NCBI GenBank assembly: GCA_017627955.1
Contig: JAGAFU010000015.1
Location: 1 to 43,198, forward strand
Origin: Bacteroidales bacterium
GTDB taxonomy: Bacteria > Bacteroidota > Bacteroidia > Bacteroidales > UBA932
Direction of reading: 5' to 3'
Length of the DNA: 43,198 nt
Shown: piece by piece, positions 16,169 through 23,965 of the stretch
Layout: each line of letters starts with the position of its first letter
How positions within the stretch are numbered: position 1 is the stretch's first letter
Program-made: the position numbers and the translations under genes
Notes under the pieces: model-generated
Seen by the model: the letters and a program-made list of their open reading frames with translations, nothing else
Told to the model about the DNA's origin: nothing
The model's database searches: none

Positions 16169-16240
16169 CGGTTTGGTGGCGTGATATGTGCAGACTCACG
16201 TCATGTTTTGGTTTGATATTCAATAAACGTACGTTATAAT

Positions 16241-16981
16241 ATGTTGTTCCATCTTTTGCAAGTAGGCCTTGACTCCGCCGCTACGGAGATAGCCGAAAAT
16301 GTCGCCGCACCGGCCATGCAGGCCGCTCCGCAGCAAGTCGAGCAGAGTTTCTCATTGATCCAGATGGCAGCGAAAGGCGGTTGGCTGATGATCGTCCTGG
16401 CTATCCTTTCAATTATCGCCATCTACATCTTCGGAAAGAAGTGGTGGATAATCAATAAGGCCCAGCAGGTCGACAAGAATTTCATGAGAGACATCCGCGA
16501 CTATATCCACGAAGGAAAAGTCAAGAGCGCTCTCTCCCTCTGCGAGAAGTACGACTCCCCCGTCGCCCGTCTCGTTGAGAAAGGCATCGAAAGGATCGGA
16601 AGGCCGCTGACCGACATCCAGACCGCTGTCGAGAATATGGGAAACGTGGAGATCGCCAGGCTTGAGAAGGGTCTTCCTACCCTAGCCACCATCTCCGGAG
16701 GCGCCCCTATGATCGGATTCCTCGGCACCGTCCTCGGTATGGTTCAGGCCTTCTTCAATATGGCCAACGCCGGCAACAACATCGACATCACCCTGCTTTC
16801 CAGCGGTATCTACACCGCCATGATCACGACTGTCGGCGGTCTTATCGTCGGTATCCTCGCCTACTTCGGCTACAACTACCTCACCGCGCAGATCTCCAAC
16901 CTCATGTTCAAGATGGAGACCGCGACCATCGACTTCATGGACCTTCTGCACGAGCCTGCGGACAACGAAGAGGAGAAATAA
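16241..16981 (+). CDS. exbB: ExbB/TolQ family proton-channel protein
   Basis: 246 residues of the MotA/TolQ/ExbB family. The first membrane span is near 48-68 (WLMIVLAILSIIAIYIFG). A cytoplasmic loop follows, then two spans around SGGAPMIGFLGTVLGMVQAF and the TTVGGLIVGILAYFGYNYL segment. The conserved Gly-rich GTVLGM and the Thr of MITTVGG that lines the proton path are present. An Ala/Gln-rich periplasmic N-terminus precedes the first span. With ExbD and TonB downstream it forms the motor that energises outer-membrane TonB-dependent transporters. The C-terminus is acidic. The gap to exbD is 3 bp. Confidence 0.9.
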   Translation: MLFHLLQVGLDSAATEIAENVAAPAMQAAPQQVEQSFSLIQMAAKGGWLMIVLAILSIIAIYIFGKKWWIINKAQQVDKNFMRDIRDYIHEGKVKSALSLCEKYDSPVARLVEKGIERIGRPLTDIQTAVENMGNVEIARLEKGLPTLATISGGAPMIGFLGTVLGMVQAFFNMANAGNNIDITLLSSGIYTAMITTVGGLIVGILAYFGYNYLTAQISNLMFKMETATIDFMDLLHEPADNEEEK

Positions 16982-16984
16982 ACA

Positions 16985-17395
16985 ATGGCTTTCAAGAGAT
17001 CCACAAAGGTAATGTCGGACTTGGCCATGTCCTCAATGACTGACCTTGTGTTCCTGCTGCTGATCTTCTTCCTGGTCACCTCGACACTGGTCAATCCGAA
17101 TGCCCTCAAGCTCCTGCTTCCCAAGAGCACGGGCCAGGTGAGCGCCAAGCCAACCGTCAGCGTGTCCATCAAGGACTGGGGCGGCGAGACCTACACCTAT
17201 CACCTCAACGGTGACGAGACTCCTGTCCAGTTCGCCGATCTGGAGGATGGGCTGGTGGGACTTCTCCAGGAAGAGGAAGACCCCACATTCTCAATCTATT
17301 CCGACGAGAGCGTGCCTATCAAGGAAGTGGTAGCCATCATGAACATCGCCAAGCGGAACCATTACAAAGTAATATTGGCCACACAGCCTGAATGA
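16985..17395 (+). CDS. exbD: ExbD/TolR family protein
   Basis: 136 residues. A short cytoplasmic N-terminus leads into one membrane span (TDLVFLLLIFFLVTSTLV) with the conserved proton-carrying Asp at residue 20 (M-T-D). The C-terminal periplasmic domain follows, ending VPIKEVVAIMNIAKRNHYKV. The Asp and a following P-N pair mark ExbD rather than an unrelated single-span protein. The stop overlaps the next gene's start, so translation is coupled. In Bacteroidota two ExbD-like genes often follow exbB; only one is present here. Confidence 0.9.
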   Translation: MAFKRSTKVMSDLAMSSMTDLVFLLLIFFLVTSTLVNPNALKLLLPKSTGQVSAKPTVSVSIKDWGGETYTYHLNGDETPVQFADLEDGLVGLLQEEEDPTFSIYSDESVPIKEVVAIMNIAKRNHYKVILATQPE

Positions 17396-18165
17396 TGAAA
17401 CAGTACCTTCGTGAAAGAGAGAAGGAGGCGAAAGTCTCCACCACGACGGGGATCGTTTTGACGGTCGCCGTCCATCTGGTGGTCCTGCTCTCCTGCGCGT
17501 TCACGGGTCTGAAATATATCTACCCGCCACCCGAGGAGCAGACTTTCCTTATCGATTTCGAAGAAGAGGAGCCCCAGAGGATCAGAAGACAGAGGCTAGG
17601 CAGGCAGCCCCAGGCCGAGGATGTGGACAGGACCAAGCCGGTCGAGCTGATCCAGAGGAGCGAGTCTCCAGTGAAGTCCGACAGGCCCAACAAGACCGCC
17701 GAGGCCAAGCCTGATGACCACGGAGACGTGGAAGTCCCTGCCCCCAAGGAAGAGATCAACAAGAATGCCCTCTTCCCGGGAATGAGCAAGAAGGATTCCT
17801 CCCTTGCCCCGCACGGATCGACCAACCCTTCAGCCGAATTCAAGGCCGGACATCCGAAGGGCAACACCCAGGTCGGCAAGACCGAGGGCGCCCCTAATGC
17901 CCATGTCAAGGGCCGCAGCGTGCTTGGAGCACTTCCAAGGCCGGATTATGCCGTCCAGGACGAGGGCAAGGTCGTGGTCGACATCTGGGTGGACAACTAC
18001 GGCAACGTGACAAAGGCCGTCGCCGGCGGGCAGGGAACCACCGTGAACAACCAGACCTTATGGGCAGCGGCAAGGGCCGCGGCCATGAAGGCGCACTTCA
18101 ACCAGAGTGCGGACGCTCCGGCATTGCAACAAGGAACAATCACTTACATTTTCAAACTCAAATAA
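17392..18165 (+). CDS. tonB: TonB-like energy transducer
   Basis: 257 residues. A cytoplasmic basic N-terminus precedes one span (TGIVLTVAVHLVVLLSCAF). It is followed by an acidic then Pro/Lys/Arg-rich periplasmic linker (residues ~45-170) and a TonB-type C-terminal domain of ~80 residues (GRSVLGALPRPDY, GKVVVDIWVDNYGNVTKA, GTITYIFKLK). This matches the bacteroidal TonB-C form, which links ExbBD to the TonB boxes of SusC-like transporters. Its ATG overlaps the exbD stop. A TolA-like role is a weaker alternative; no tolB or pal is nearby. Confidence 0.83.
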   Translation: MMKQYLREREKEAKVSTTTGIVLTVAVHLVVLLSCAFTGLKYIYPPPEEQTFLIDFEEEEPQRIRRQRLGRQPQAEDVDRTKPVELIQRSESPVKSDRPNKTAEAKPDDHGDVEVPAPKEEINKNALFPGMSKKDSSLAPHGSTNPSAEFKAGHPKGNTQVGKTEGAPNAHVKGRSVLGALPRPDYAVQDEGKVVVDIWVDNYGNVTKAVAGGQGTTVNNQTLWAAARAAAMKAHFNQSADAPALQQGTITYIFKLK

Positions 18166-18198
18166 TCATTTAAAGAAACCTATTCATTAATTTAAAAA

Positions 18199-18212
18199 GT
18201 GGCGTGAGCCAC
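18199..18212 (+). other. Small stem-loop before the pseudouridine synthase gene
   Basis: GTGGC-GTGA-GCCAC forms a 5-bp GC-rich stem with a 4-nt loop in the 55-bp gap after tonB, nine bases before the next start codon. No T-run follows on the plus strand, so it is not a convincing terminator; a leader structure that modulates translation is possible. Confidence 0.35.
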
Positions 18213-18220
18213 ATCAAATC

Positions 18221-19684
18221 ATGGAAGAAAATTTTAACGGTGGTCATGAGAACCACGAAGAGCGTAGGGATTACGCGAGAAACGAAGGATCCACAAGCAA
18301 CTATTCATCAGAGGGGCGTAAATTGAGGCCCAGAAGGAAAGTCGGATCCTACAGTAACGACAATCACAGGAATACTCATCAAAGCTACGGCCAGGGAGGC
18401 GAAAGGCGTCCTTATGGCCAGAGCCGTCCGAGGTACAATGAGGACAGGCCTCATTATGGAGAGGACAGGCCGAGGTACAACGATGAGAGGCCCCGCTATG
18501 GCCAGGATCGTCCGAGGTACGGCGAGAGCCGCCCGAGGAACAATGAGGACAGGCCCCGCTACGGCCAGGACCGTCCGCAGAGAAGCGACAACCGCCCCAG
18601 GTACAATGAGGACCGTCCCCGCTATAGCGAGAACAGGCCCCGTTACGGTGAGGAGAGACCTCGCTACAACGAGGACAGGCCGAGATACAATGAGGACAGG
18701 CCCCGTTATGGCCAGGACCGTCCGCAGCGTCCTGACAGCCGTCCCAGATACGGAGAGGACAGGCCGAGATTCAACAAAGATCGCAAACCCTCTTTCGGCG
18801 GCCAGCAGAAGGCTTTCGCTAAGCCTGCTCCCAAAAGACAGCCCCGTAAGAACGGTCCTCACTTCACAGCGAACGACGAGGCCGGCATCAACCAGATGAT
18901 CTCGAGGAATCCTCAGGTGAACAACGCATATTCAGACAATGACAATGTGGCCACACCCATCAAGGAGGAGATCCGCCTCAACAAGTTCATAGCCAACTCG
19001 GGAGTCTGCTCCCGCCGCGAGGCCGACACCCTGATTCAGGCAGGAGTGGTCACCGTCAACGGAGAGGTCGTGACTGAGCTTGGAACGAAAGTCAATGTTC
19101 TCAAGGACGATATCCGCTTCAATGGCGAGAGGCTCAAGGGCGAGGAGAAAGTCTACATCGTGATGAACAAGCCCAAAGGCTTCGTCACCAGCGCCAGCGA
19201 CCCTCACGCTGAGAAGACCGTCATGGACCTTATCAAGGGTTGCCATGTGCGCGTCTTCCCTGTCGGAAGGCTCGACAAGAACACCACCGGCATCCTCATG
19301 TTCACCAATGACGGTGAGATCGCCGAGCAGTTGACCCATCCGTCCTACAATAAGAAAAAGATCTACCAGGTCATTCTGGACAAGGCCCTTGAGGAATCCG
19401 ACAAGGAGAAGATCCTTGTTGAAGGACTTGAGCTTTCAGACGGAGTGATCAAGGCAGACGAGCTGGAATATATTGACGCCGAGGACCATCGCAAACTGGG
19501 AATCGAGATCCACTCGGGTAAGAACCGCATCGTCCGCAGGATTTTCGAGAGCCTCGGATACACGGTCAAAGCCCTTGACAGGGTCTATTTCGCAGGCTTG
19601 ACCAAGAAAGGCCTGAAGAAGGGCGAGTGGAGATTCCTCAGCGAGGGAGAGGTCAACGTCCTCAGGATGGGGGCCTATGTCTAA
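18221..19684 (+). CDS. RsuA/RluB-family pseudouridine synthase with Arg/Pro/Tyr heptad-repeat N-terminus
   Basis: 487 residues, about twice the catalytic family length. Residues 1-68 are polar and disordered. Residues 69-187 are 17 tandem seven-residue units of the type RPRYNED or RPRYGQD. A basic linker follows, then an S4 RNA-binding domain from ~248 (IRLNKFIANSGVCSRREADT) and the synthase domain with catalytic Asp352 in VGRLDKNTTG and RRIFESLGYTVKALDRV near the end. It is expected to make pseudouridine in 23S or 16S rRNA; RluB, RluE, RluF and RsuA cannot be separated here. Basic/aromatic extensions on this enzyme occur in other Bacteroidota. It overlaps era by eight bases. Confidence 0.88.
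   Translation: MEENFNGGHENHEERRDYARNEGSTSNYSSEGRKLRPRRKVGSYSNDNHRNTHQSYGQGGERRPYGQSRPRYNEDRPHYGEDRPRYNDERPRYGQDRPRYGESRPRNNEDRPRYGQDRPQRSDNRPRYNEDRPRYSENRPRYGEERPRYNEDRPRYNEDRPRYGQDRPQRPDSRPRYGEDRPRFNKDRKPSFGGQQKAFAKPAPKRQPRKNGPHFTANDEAGINQMISRNPQVNNAYSDNDNVATPIKEEIRLNKFIANSGVCSRREADTLIQAGVVTVNGEVVTELGTKVNVLKDDIRFNGERLKGEEKVYIVMNKPKGFVTSASDPHAEKTVMDLIKGCHVRVFPVGRLDKNTTGILMFTNDGEIAEQLTHPSYNKKKIYQVILDKALEESDKEKILVEGLELSDGVIKADELEYIDAEDHRKLGIEIHSGKNRIVRRIFESLGYTVKALDRVYFAGLTKKGLKKGEWRFLSEGEVNVLRMGAYV
18425..18781 (+). repeat. 17 tandem 21-bp units encoding heptads
   Basis: Each unit encodes R-P-R-Y/H/F-N/G/S-x-D/E/S/N. The DNA units are imperfect (AGG/CGT for Arg, CCC/CCG/CGT changes), so the peptide pattern is better conserved than the DNA. 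Two units have Gln-Arg instead of Arg-Tyr (RPQRSDN, RPQRPDS) and are spaced seven units apart, suggesting an internal block duplication of RPRYGQD-RPQR. The array can expand or shrink in register without a frameshift. Confidence 0.9.
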
Positions 19685-20579
19685 CGGAAATAACAACATG
19701 GAACACAGGGCTGGATTTGTCAACATCGTGGGTAACCCGAATGTCGGCAAATCCACGCTTATGAACGCCCTTGTCGGAGAGAAGCTGTCCATCGTCACGG
19801 CGAAGGCGCAGACCACGCGCCACAGGATCATGGGAATCGTCAACACGGACGAGTACCAGATCGTGTACTCCGACACCCCGGGAATGCTCAAGCCCAACTA
19901 CCGCTTGCAGGAGGACATGATGAAGTTCGTGGACGCCGCCATCGGCGACGCGGACATCATCCTCTACGTCACGGACGTTGTCGAGAAGAGTGACAAGAAC
20001 CAGGAATATATCCTCAAGCTCCAGAAGGTAGACTGCCCGGTCGTGGTGGTGATCAACAAGATCGACATCAGCGACCAGCCAAGAGTCCTGGAACTGATCG
20101 GATACTGGCAGGAAACCCTTCCCGGAGCTACCGTGATCCCTGTGTCCGCCAAAGAGAGATTCAATCTTGAAAGCGTGCTGGAAGCTGTCGTGAGCAAGCT
20201 CCCGGTCTCTCCGCCTTGGTTTGACAAGGACCAGTTCACGGACAGGAACCTGCGCTTTTTCGCCTCGGAGATCATCCGTGAGAAGATCCTTGAGAACTAC
20301 AGCCAGGAGGTTCCCTACAGCTGTGAGGTGGTGGTGGAGTCCTTCAAGGAGGGCAAGGATAGGTACGAGATCAGCGCGGTCATTCTCGTGATGAGAGATT
20401 CCCAGAAAGGAATAATCATCGGCAAGGGTGGAGCCGCCTTGAAAAAGACCGGTACCGAGGCCCGGATCGAGATGGAAGACTTCTTCCAGAAGAAGGTTTT
20501 CCTCCAGTTGTTCGTCAAGGTCGACGAGGATTGGAGGGAGAGCCGCAGGGAGTTGCGCCGGTTTGGTTACGAGGAATAA
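19677..20579 (+). CDS. era: GTPase Era
   Basis: 300 residues. G1 is GNPNVGKST (19-27), followed by the switch region TTRHRIMGI, G3 DTPG, G4 NKID and G5 PVSAKE. The C-terminal KH domain carries GIIIGKGGAALKKTGTEAR. Era binds the 3' end of 16S rRNA during 30S assembly and couples this to the cell cycle. The upstream pseudouridine synthase gene overlaps its start by eight bases; an internal ATG (MEHRAGFV) seven codons in is an alternative start. Its ribosome-assembly role fits the rRNA-modification gene before it. Confidence 0.95.
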   Translation: MSNGNNNMEHRAGFVNIVGNPNVGKSTLMNALVGEKLSIVTAKAQTTRHRIMGIVNTDEYQIVYSDTPGMLKPNYRLQEDMMKFVDAAIGDADIILYVTDVVEKSDKNQEYILKLQKVDCPVVVVINKIDISDQPRVLELIGYWQETLPGATVIPVSAKERFNLESVLEAVVSKLPVSPPWFDKDQFTDRNLRFFASEIIREKILENYSQEVPYSCEVVVESFKEGKDRYEISAVILVMRDSQKGIIIGKGGAALKKTGTEARIEMEDFFQKKVFLQLFVKVDEDWRESRRELRRFGYEE

Positions 20580-20605
20580 GACGTAAAAGTTAAGGAGTAA
20601 GGAAT

Positions 20606-23425
20606 ATGTCTACGGAAGATCAGTGGGAAGATATTCAGGATCCCGAGGAAGAAGGGAGTGACGAAGTGGAAGAGTCCGCAGGTGAAATGGCGGCGTCATC
20701 CACTGGCAAATACGACAAGCTTTTGAGCTCCGACAGCAAGAAGTACAAGCTGTCGGGGATGTTCAAGGACTGGTTCCTGGACTATTCCTCCTACGTCATC
20801 CTCCAGAGGGCCGTGCCTCACATCGTGGATGGACTCAAGCCCGTGCAAAGGCGCGTGCTTCACGCCATGCGCAACATGGACGACGGCAGCTACACCAAGG
20901 TGGCCAACATCGTCGGACAGGCCATGCAATACCATCCCCACGGTGACGCCTCCATTCTCGGTGCCCTCGTTCAGCTCGGCCAGAAAGGTCTTCTGATCGA
21001 CTGCCAGGGAAACTGGGGAAACATCCTCACAGGTGACAGCAACGCCGCCCCGAGGTACATAGAGGCCCGCTTGTCAAAGTTCGCCAAAGAGGTGGTGTTC
21101 GACCCGAAGATCACCCACTGGATGACCTCCTATGACGGCCGCAACCAAGAGCCCACAGAGCTTCCGGTGCGCTTCCCCTTATTGCTCGCCCAGGGCACAG
21201 AGGGCATCGCAGTCGGTATGGCGTCCAAGATCCTCCCGCACAACTTCAATGAGCTTCTGGACGCGTCGGTGAGCATTCTGGAAGGCAAGGATTTCACGAT
21301 TTACCCCGACTTCCCCACCGGCGGAAGCGCCGACTGCAGCAACTACCGTGACGGAGCCAGGGGTGGAAGCGTGAAGGTCCGGGCGAAGATCGAGAAGATC
21401 GACAAGAACACGATCGCGATCACCGAGATACCCTACGGCAAGACCTCTGAAATCATCAAGGACTCGATAGTCAAGGCCAAGGAGAAAGGCAAGATCAAGA
21501 TAAAGAAGATCGAGGACATGACGACCGACAAGGTGGAGATTATCATCCACCTTCCGAACGACGTTTCCCCGGACAAGACGATCGACGCCCTGTACGCCTT
21601 CACGGACTGCGAGTGCAACATCGCCCCGAACGCCTGCGTGATCGTTGACAACAAGCCTCAGTTCCTCAGTGTCAAGGACATCCTGATCTACGACACCAAC
21701 CACACCAGGGACCTTCTGGAGTGGCAGCTCAGGATCCGCCTTGAGGAGCTTGAGGACGAGTGGCACTACGATTCCCTCGAGAGGATCTTCTTCGAGAACA
21801 GAGTCTACAAGATTCTGGAGCAAGACCAGAAGAGCTGGGAAGAGCAGCTCGACGACGTGTTCGCCGAGATGAGGAACTACCAGGACCTTCTCCGCAGGGA
21901 GATCACCATGGACGACATCCACAAGCTGGTGGAGAAACCTGTCCGCAAGATCTCCAAGTTCGACACGAAAGCGATGGACGAGAAGATCGCCGCTATCGAG
22001 GCCGAGATGGAAAAGGTCAAGGACGACATCGAGCACATCACCGAATACACGATAGCCTGGTTCAAGGGCCTCAAGGCCAAGTACGGAAAGCCTTTCAAGC
22101 GCCTCACGGAGATCTCCGCTTTCGAGACGATTGCCGTCACGAAGGTAGTCAGCAACAACGCCAAGCTTTACGCCAACTACGAGGAAGGCTTTGTGGGTCT
22201 GAATCTTAAGAAGGACGACAACGGAGTGTTCGTGTCCGACTGCTCAGACCTCTCCGAGATCCTTGTCATCTCAAAAGACGGTAAATACCGCATCACCAAG
22301 GTCACAGACAAGGCATTCTTCTGGAAGGACCTTCTCTACGTGGGAGTGTTCAACAGGGGCGATGAGAGGACCATCTACAACGTCATCTACCGTGACGGCA
22401 AGACATCAGTCTCCTACGCCAAGAGGTTCTCGATCACGAGCGTGACCCGCGACAAGGACTACGACATAACGACCGGGAAGGAAGGCTCAAGAATCCTCTG
22501 GTTCACCGTCAACAACAATGGCGAGGCCGAGAGTGTGAGAATATACCTTCGCCCCCGCCCGAAGCTCAAGAAGACCCAGATGGAGTACGACTTCTCGACC
22601 CTGGCGATCAAGGGTAAGACTTCAAGGGGTAACCTGGTCTCGAAGTTCGCGATCTCCAAGATCCAGCTGAAGAGCAAGGGTGTCTCGACCATCGGTGGGA
22701 AGGGCATCTGGTTCGACGCTGACATCCAGAAGCTTAACGACGAGCAGAGGGGCCTGTACCTTGGCGAGTTCGGCCCAGAAGACAAGGTGCTGGCAATATT
22801 CAAGGACGGTACTTTCTACACGACATCCTTCGACGTGTCCAACCGCTACCAGGGCCAGATTCTGAAGATCGAGAAGTTCGACCCGGGCAAGACCTACACG
22901 GCACTGTATTACGATGCCGCAGCCAAGGCATTCTATGTCAAGAGGTTCAGCTTTGTCCTCAGCGACAACACTCCACAATCGTTCATCGCTCCCGGGGCCA
23001 AGTCATACCTCGTGGAGATAACCGACGAGAAGCACCCGCAGTTCCAGGTGGTGTTCGGTAAGAAATACGAGCACCGGGAGCCCGAGAATATTGATGCTGA
23101 AGAGTTTATCGCCAAGAAAGGCTTCACCGCGAAGGGCAAGAAGTGCCACCAGTACGATCTCAAGAAGGTCCGCTTCATCGAGCCGTTGGATAAACCTGAC
23201 CCTGTTGAACCCGAGATTGTTTCTGACGCCGATGAGGCCGGACAGCCGTCCGAGCCCGGCCAAGTCCTTCCTGACTCCGCCGCGGCCAGCGATGAGCCGA
23301 TCGACATCATGCCAGATGGTTCTGATGTCATCCTGAGCGAAGCGAAGGATCTCGACACCAAGAGTCTCCCCGACATCGACGACCTTCCTGACGAAGGCGA
23401 ATTCTTCGAACCCACATTATTCTAA
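20606..23425 (+). CDS. parC: DNA topoisomerase IV subunit A
   Basis: 939 residues. The first ~50 are acidic and unconserved. The breakage-reunion domain has DYSSYVILQRAVPHIVDGLKP in two adjoining parts, QYHPHGDASI and catalytic Tyr151 in NAAPRYIEARL. The C-terminal region has bacteroidal beta-pinwheel-like blades. The last ~70 residues are acidic and disordered and contain a VILSEAKDL segment produced by an interspersed repeat. ParC is chosen over GyrA because of the short, divergent C-terminus without a GyrA box that I can see. Its partner parE is not in the window. A Shine-Dalgarno AAGGAG (20592-20597) stands eight bases before the ATG, which is unusual for Bacteroidota. Confidence 0.85.
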   Translation: MSTEDQWEDIQDPEEEGSDEVEESAGEMAASSTGKYDKLLSSDSKKYKLSGMFKDWFLDYSSYVILQRAVPHIVDGLKPVQRRVLHAMRNMDDGSYTKVANIVGQAMQYHPHGDASILGALVQLGQKGLLIDCQGNWGNILTGDSNAAPRYIEARLSKFAKEVVFDPKITHWMTSYDGRNQEPTELPVRFPLLLAQGTEGIAVGMASKILPHNFNELLDASVSILEGKDFTIYPDFPTGGSADCSNYRDGARGGSVKVRAKIEKIDKNTIAITEIPYGKTSEIIKDSIVKAKEKGKIKIKKIEDMTTDKVEIIIHLPNDVSPDKTIDALYAFTDCECNIAPNACVIVDNKPQFLSVKDILIYDTNHTRDLLEWQLRIRLEELEDEWHYDSLERIFFENRVYKILEQDQKSWEEQLDDVFAEMRNYQDLLRREITMDDIHKLVEKPVRKISKFDTKAMDEKIAAIEAEMEKVKDDIEHITEYTIAWFKGLKAKYGKPFKRLTEISAFETIAVTKVVSNNAKLYANYEEGFVGLNLKKDDNGVFVSDCSDLSEILVISKDGKYRITKVTDKAFFWKDLLYVGVFNRGDERTIYNVIYRDGKTSVSYAKRFSITSVTRDKDYDITTGKEGSRILWFTVNNNGEAESVRIYLRPRPKLKKTQMEYDFSTLAIKGKTSRGNLVSKFAISKIQLKSKGVSTIGGKGIWFDADIQKLNDEQRGLYLGEFGPEDKVLAIFKDGTFYTTSFDVSNRYQGQILKIEKFDPGKTYTALYYDAAAKAFYVKRFSFVLSDNTPQSFIAPGAKSYLVEITDEKHPQFQVVFGKKYEHREPENIDAEEFIAKKGFTAKGKKCHQYDLKKVRFIEPLDKPDPVEPEIVSDADEAGQPSEPGQVLPDSAAASDEPIDIMPDGSDVILSEAKDLDTKSLPDIDDLPDEGEFFEPTLF
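23326..23353 (+). repeat. Interspersed repeat copy inside the parC tail
   Basis: TGTCATCCTGAGCGAAGCG followed by AAGGATCTC is a member of the short GTCATYCTGA...CGAAG...RATCT family also seen at 30399-30450 and 38856-38893. It is read in frame as VILSEAKDL in the acidic C-terminal tail. Confidence 0.7.
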
Positions 23426-23431
23426 ACATCC

Positions 23432-23959
23432 ATGGGTCACATCTCCCTCATAGGCTTCATGGGGAGCGGGAAAAGCAGTGTCGGCAAAGAGCTGGCGAAG
23501 CTTCTCCCCTCGATGGAGCTCATCGACCTCGACACCTACATCGAGGCTATGACGGGAAGGAGTATTCCGGAAATATTTGAGAATGAAGGAGAAGCCGCTT
23601 TCCGTCAGATGGAACGCTCCGCTCTTGAGGACATATTCATGACAGGCGAGCTGACAGGCTCCCAGTATATTCTCTCGCTCGGAGGAGGCACAGTCACCAC
23701 CGAGGCTTGCCGCAGGATGATCAGAAGGAATTCCACCTGCTTCTACCTTAAAGCCTCAGTGGGAACACTCGTGAGAAACCTTGAGACATGGCCGGGAGAC
23801 CGCCCCATGCTCAAAGGAGGAAAGAGCCTGCGCTCCAGAGTCGAGGAACTGATGACGACCCGCGCCCCAATCTACGAGAAGACAGCCCATCACATAATCA
23901 ACGTCGACAGCGACGACTACACCGCCGCCGCTGTGGATATTATCACAATGCAAGACTGA
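23432..23959 (+). CDS. aroK: Shikimate kinase
   Basis: 175 residues. Walker A is GFMGSGKSSVGKELA; DLDTYIE carries the Mg/shikimate-binding Asp, FR in EAAFRQMER binds shikimate, and SLGGGTVT is the GGG substrate loop. The lid Arg lies in WPGDRPML. It phosphorylates shikimate at O3 in the pathway to chorismate. It starts six bases after the parC stop, so it may be co-transcribed with it. The other pathway gene in the window, aroE, is 10 kb away and not in the same operon. Confidence 0.94.
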   Translation: MGHISLIGFMGSGKSSVGKELAKLLPSMELIDLDTYIEAMTGRSIPEIFENEGEAAFRQMERSALEDIFMTGELTGSQYILSLGGGTVTTEACRRMIRRNSTCFYLKASVGTLVRNLETWPGDRPMLKGGKSLRSRVEELMTTRAPIYEKTAHHIINVDSDDYTAAAVDIITMQD

Positions 23960-23965
23960 TTGGAT

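Noticed and set aside
18425-18781. Possible CRISPR-like array (regular 21-bp units)
   Set aside because: The units have no unique spacers, are read in frame as heptads, and no cas gene is near.
21179-22036. 285-codon minus-strand open frame with Leu/Val/Asp-rich sequence
   Set aside because: Shadow of parC; composition reflects the complement of GAG/AAG-rich coding.
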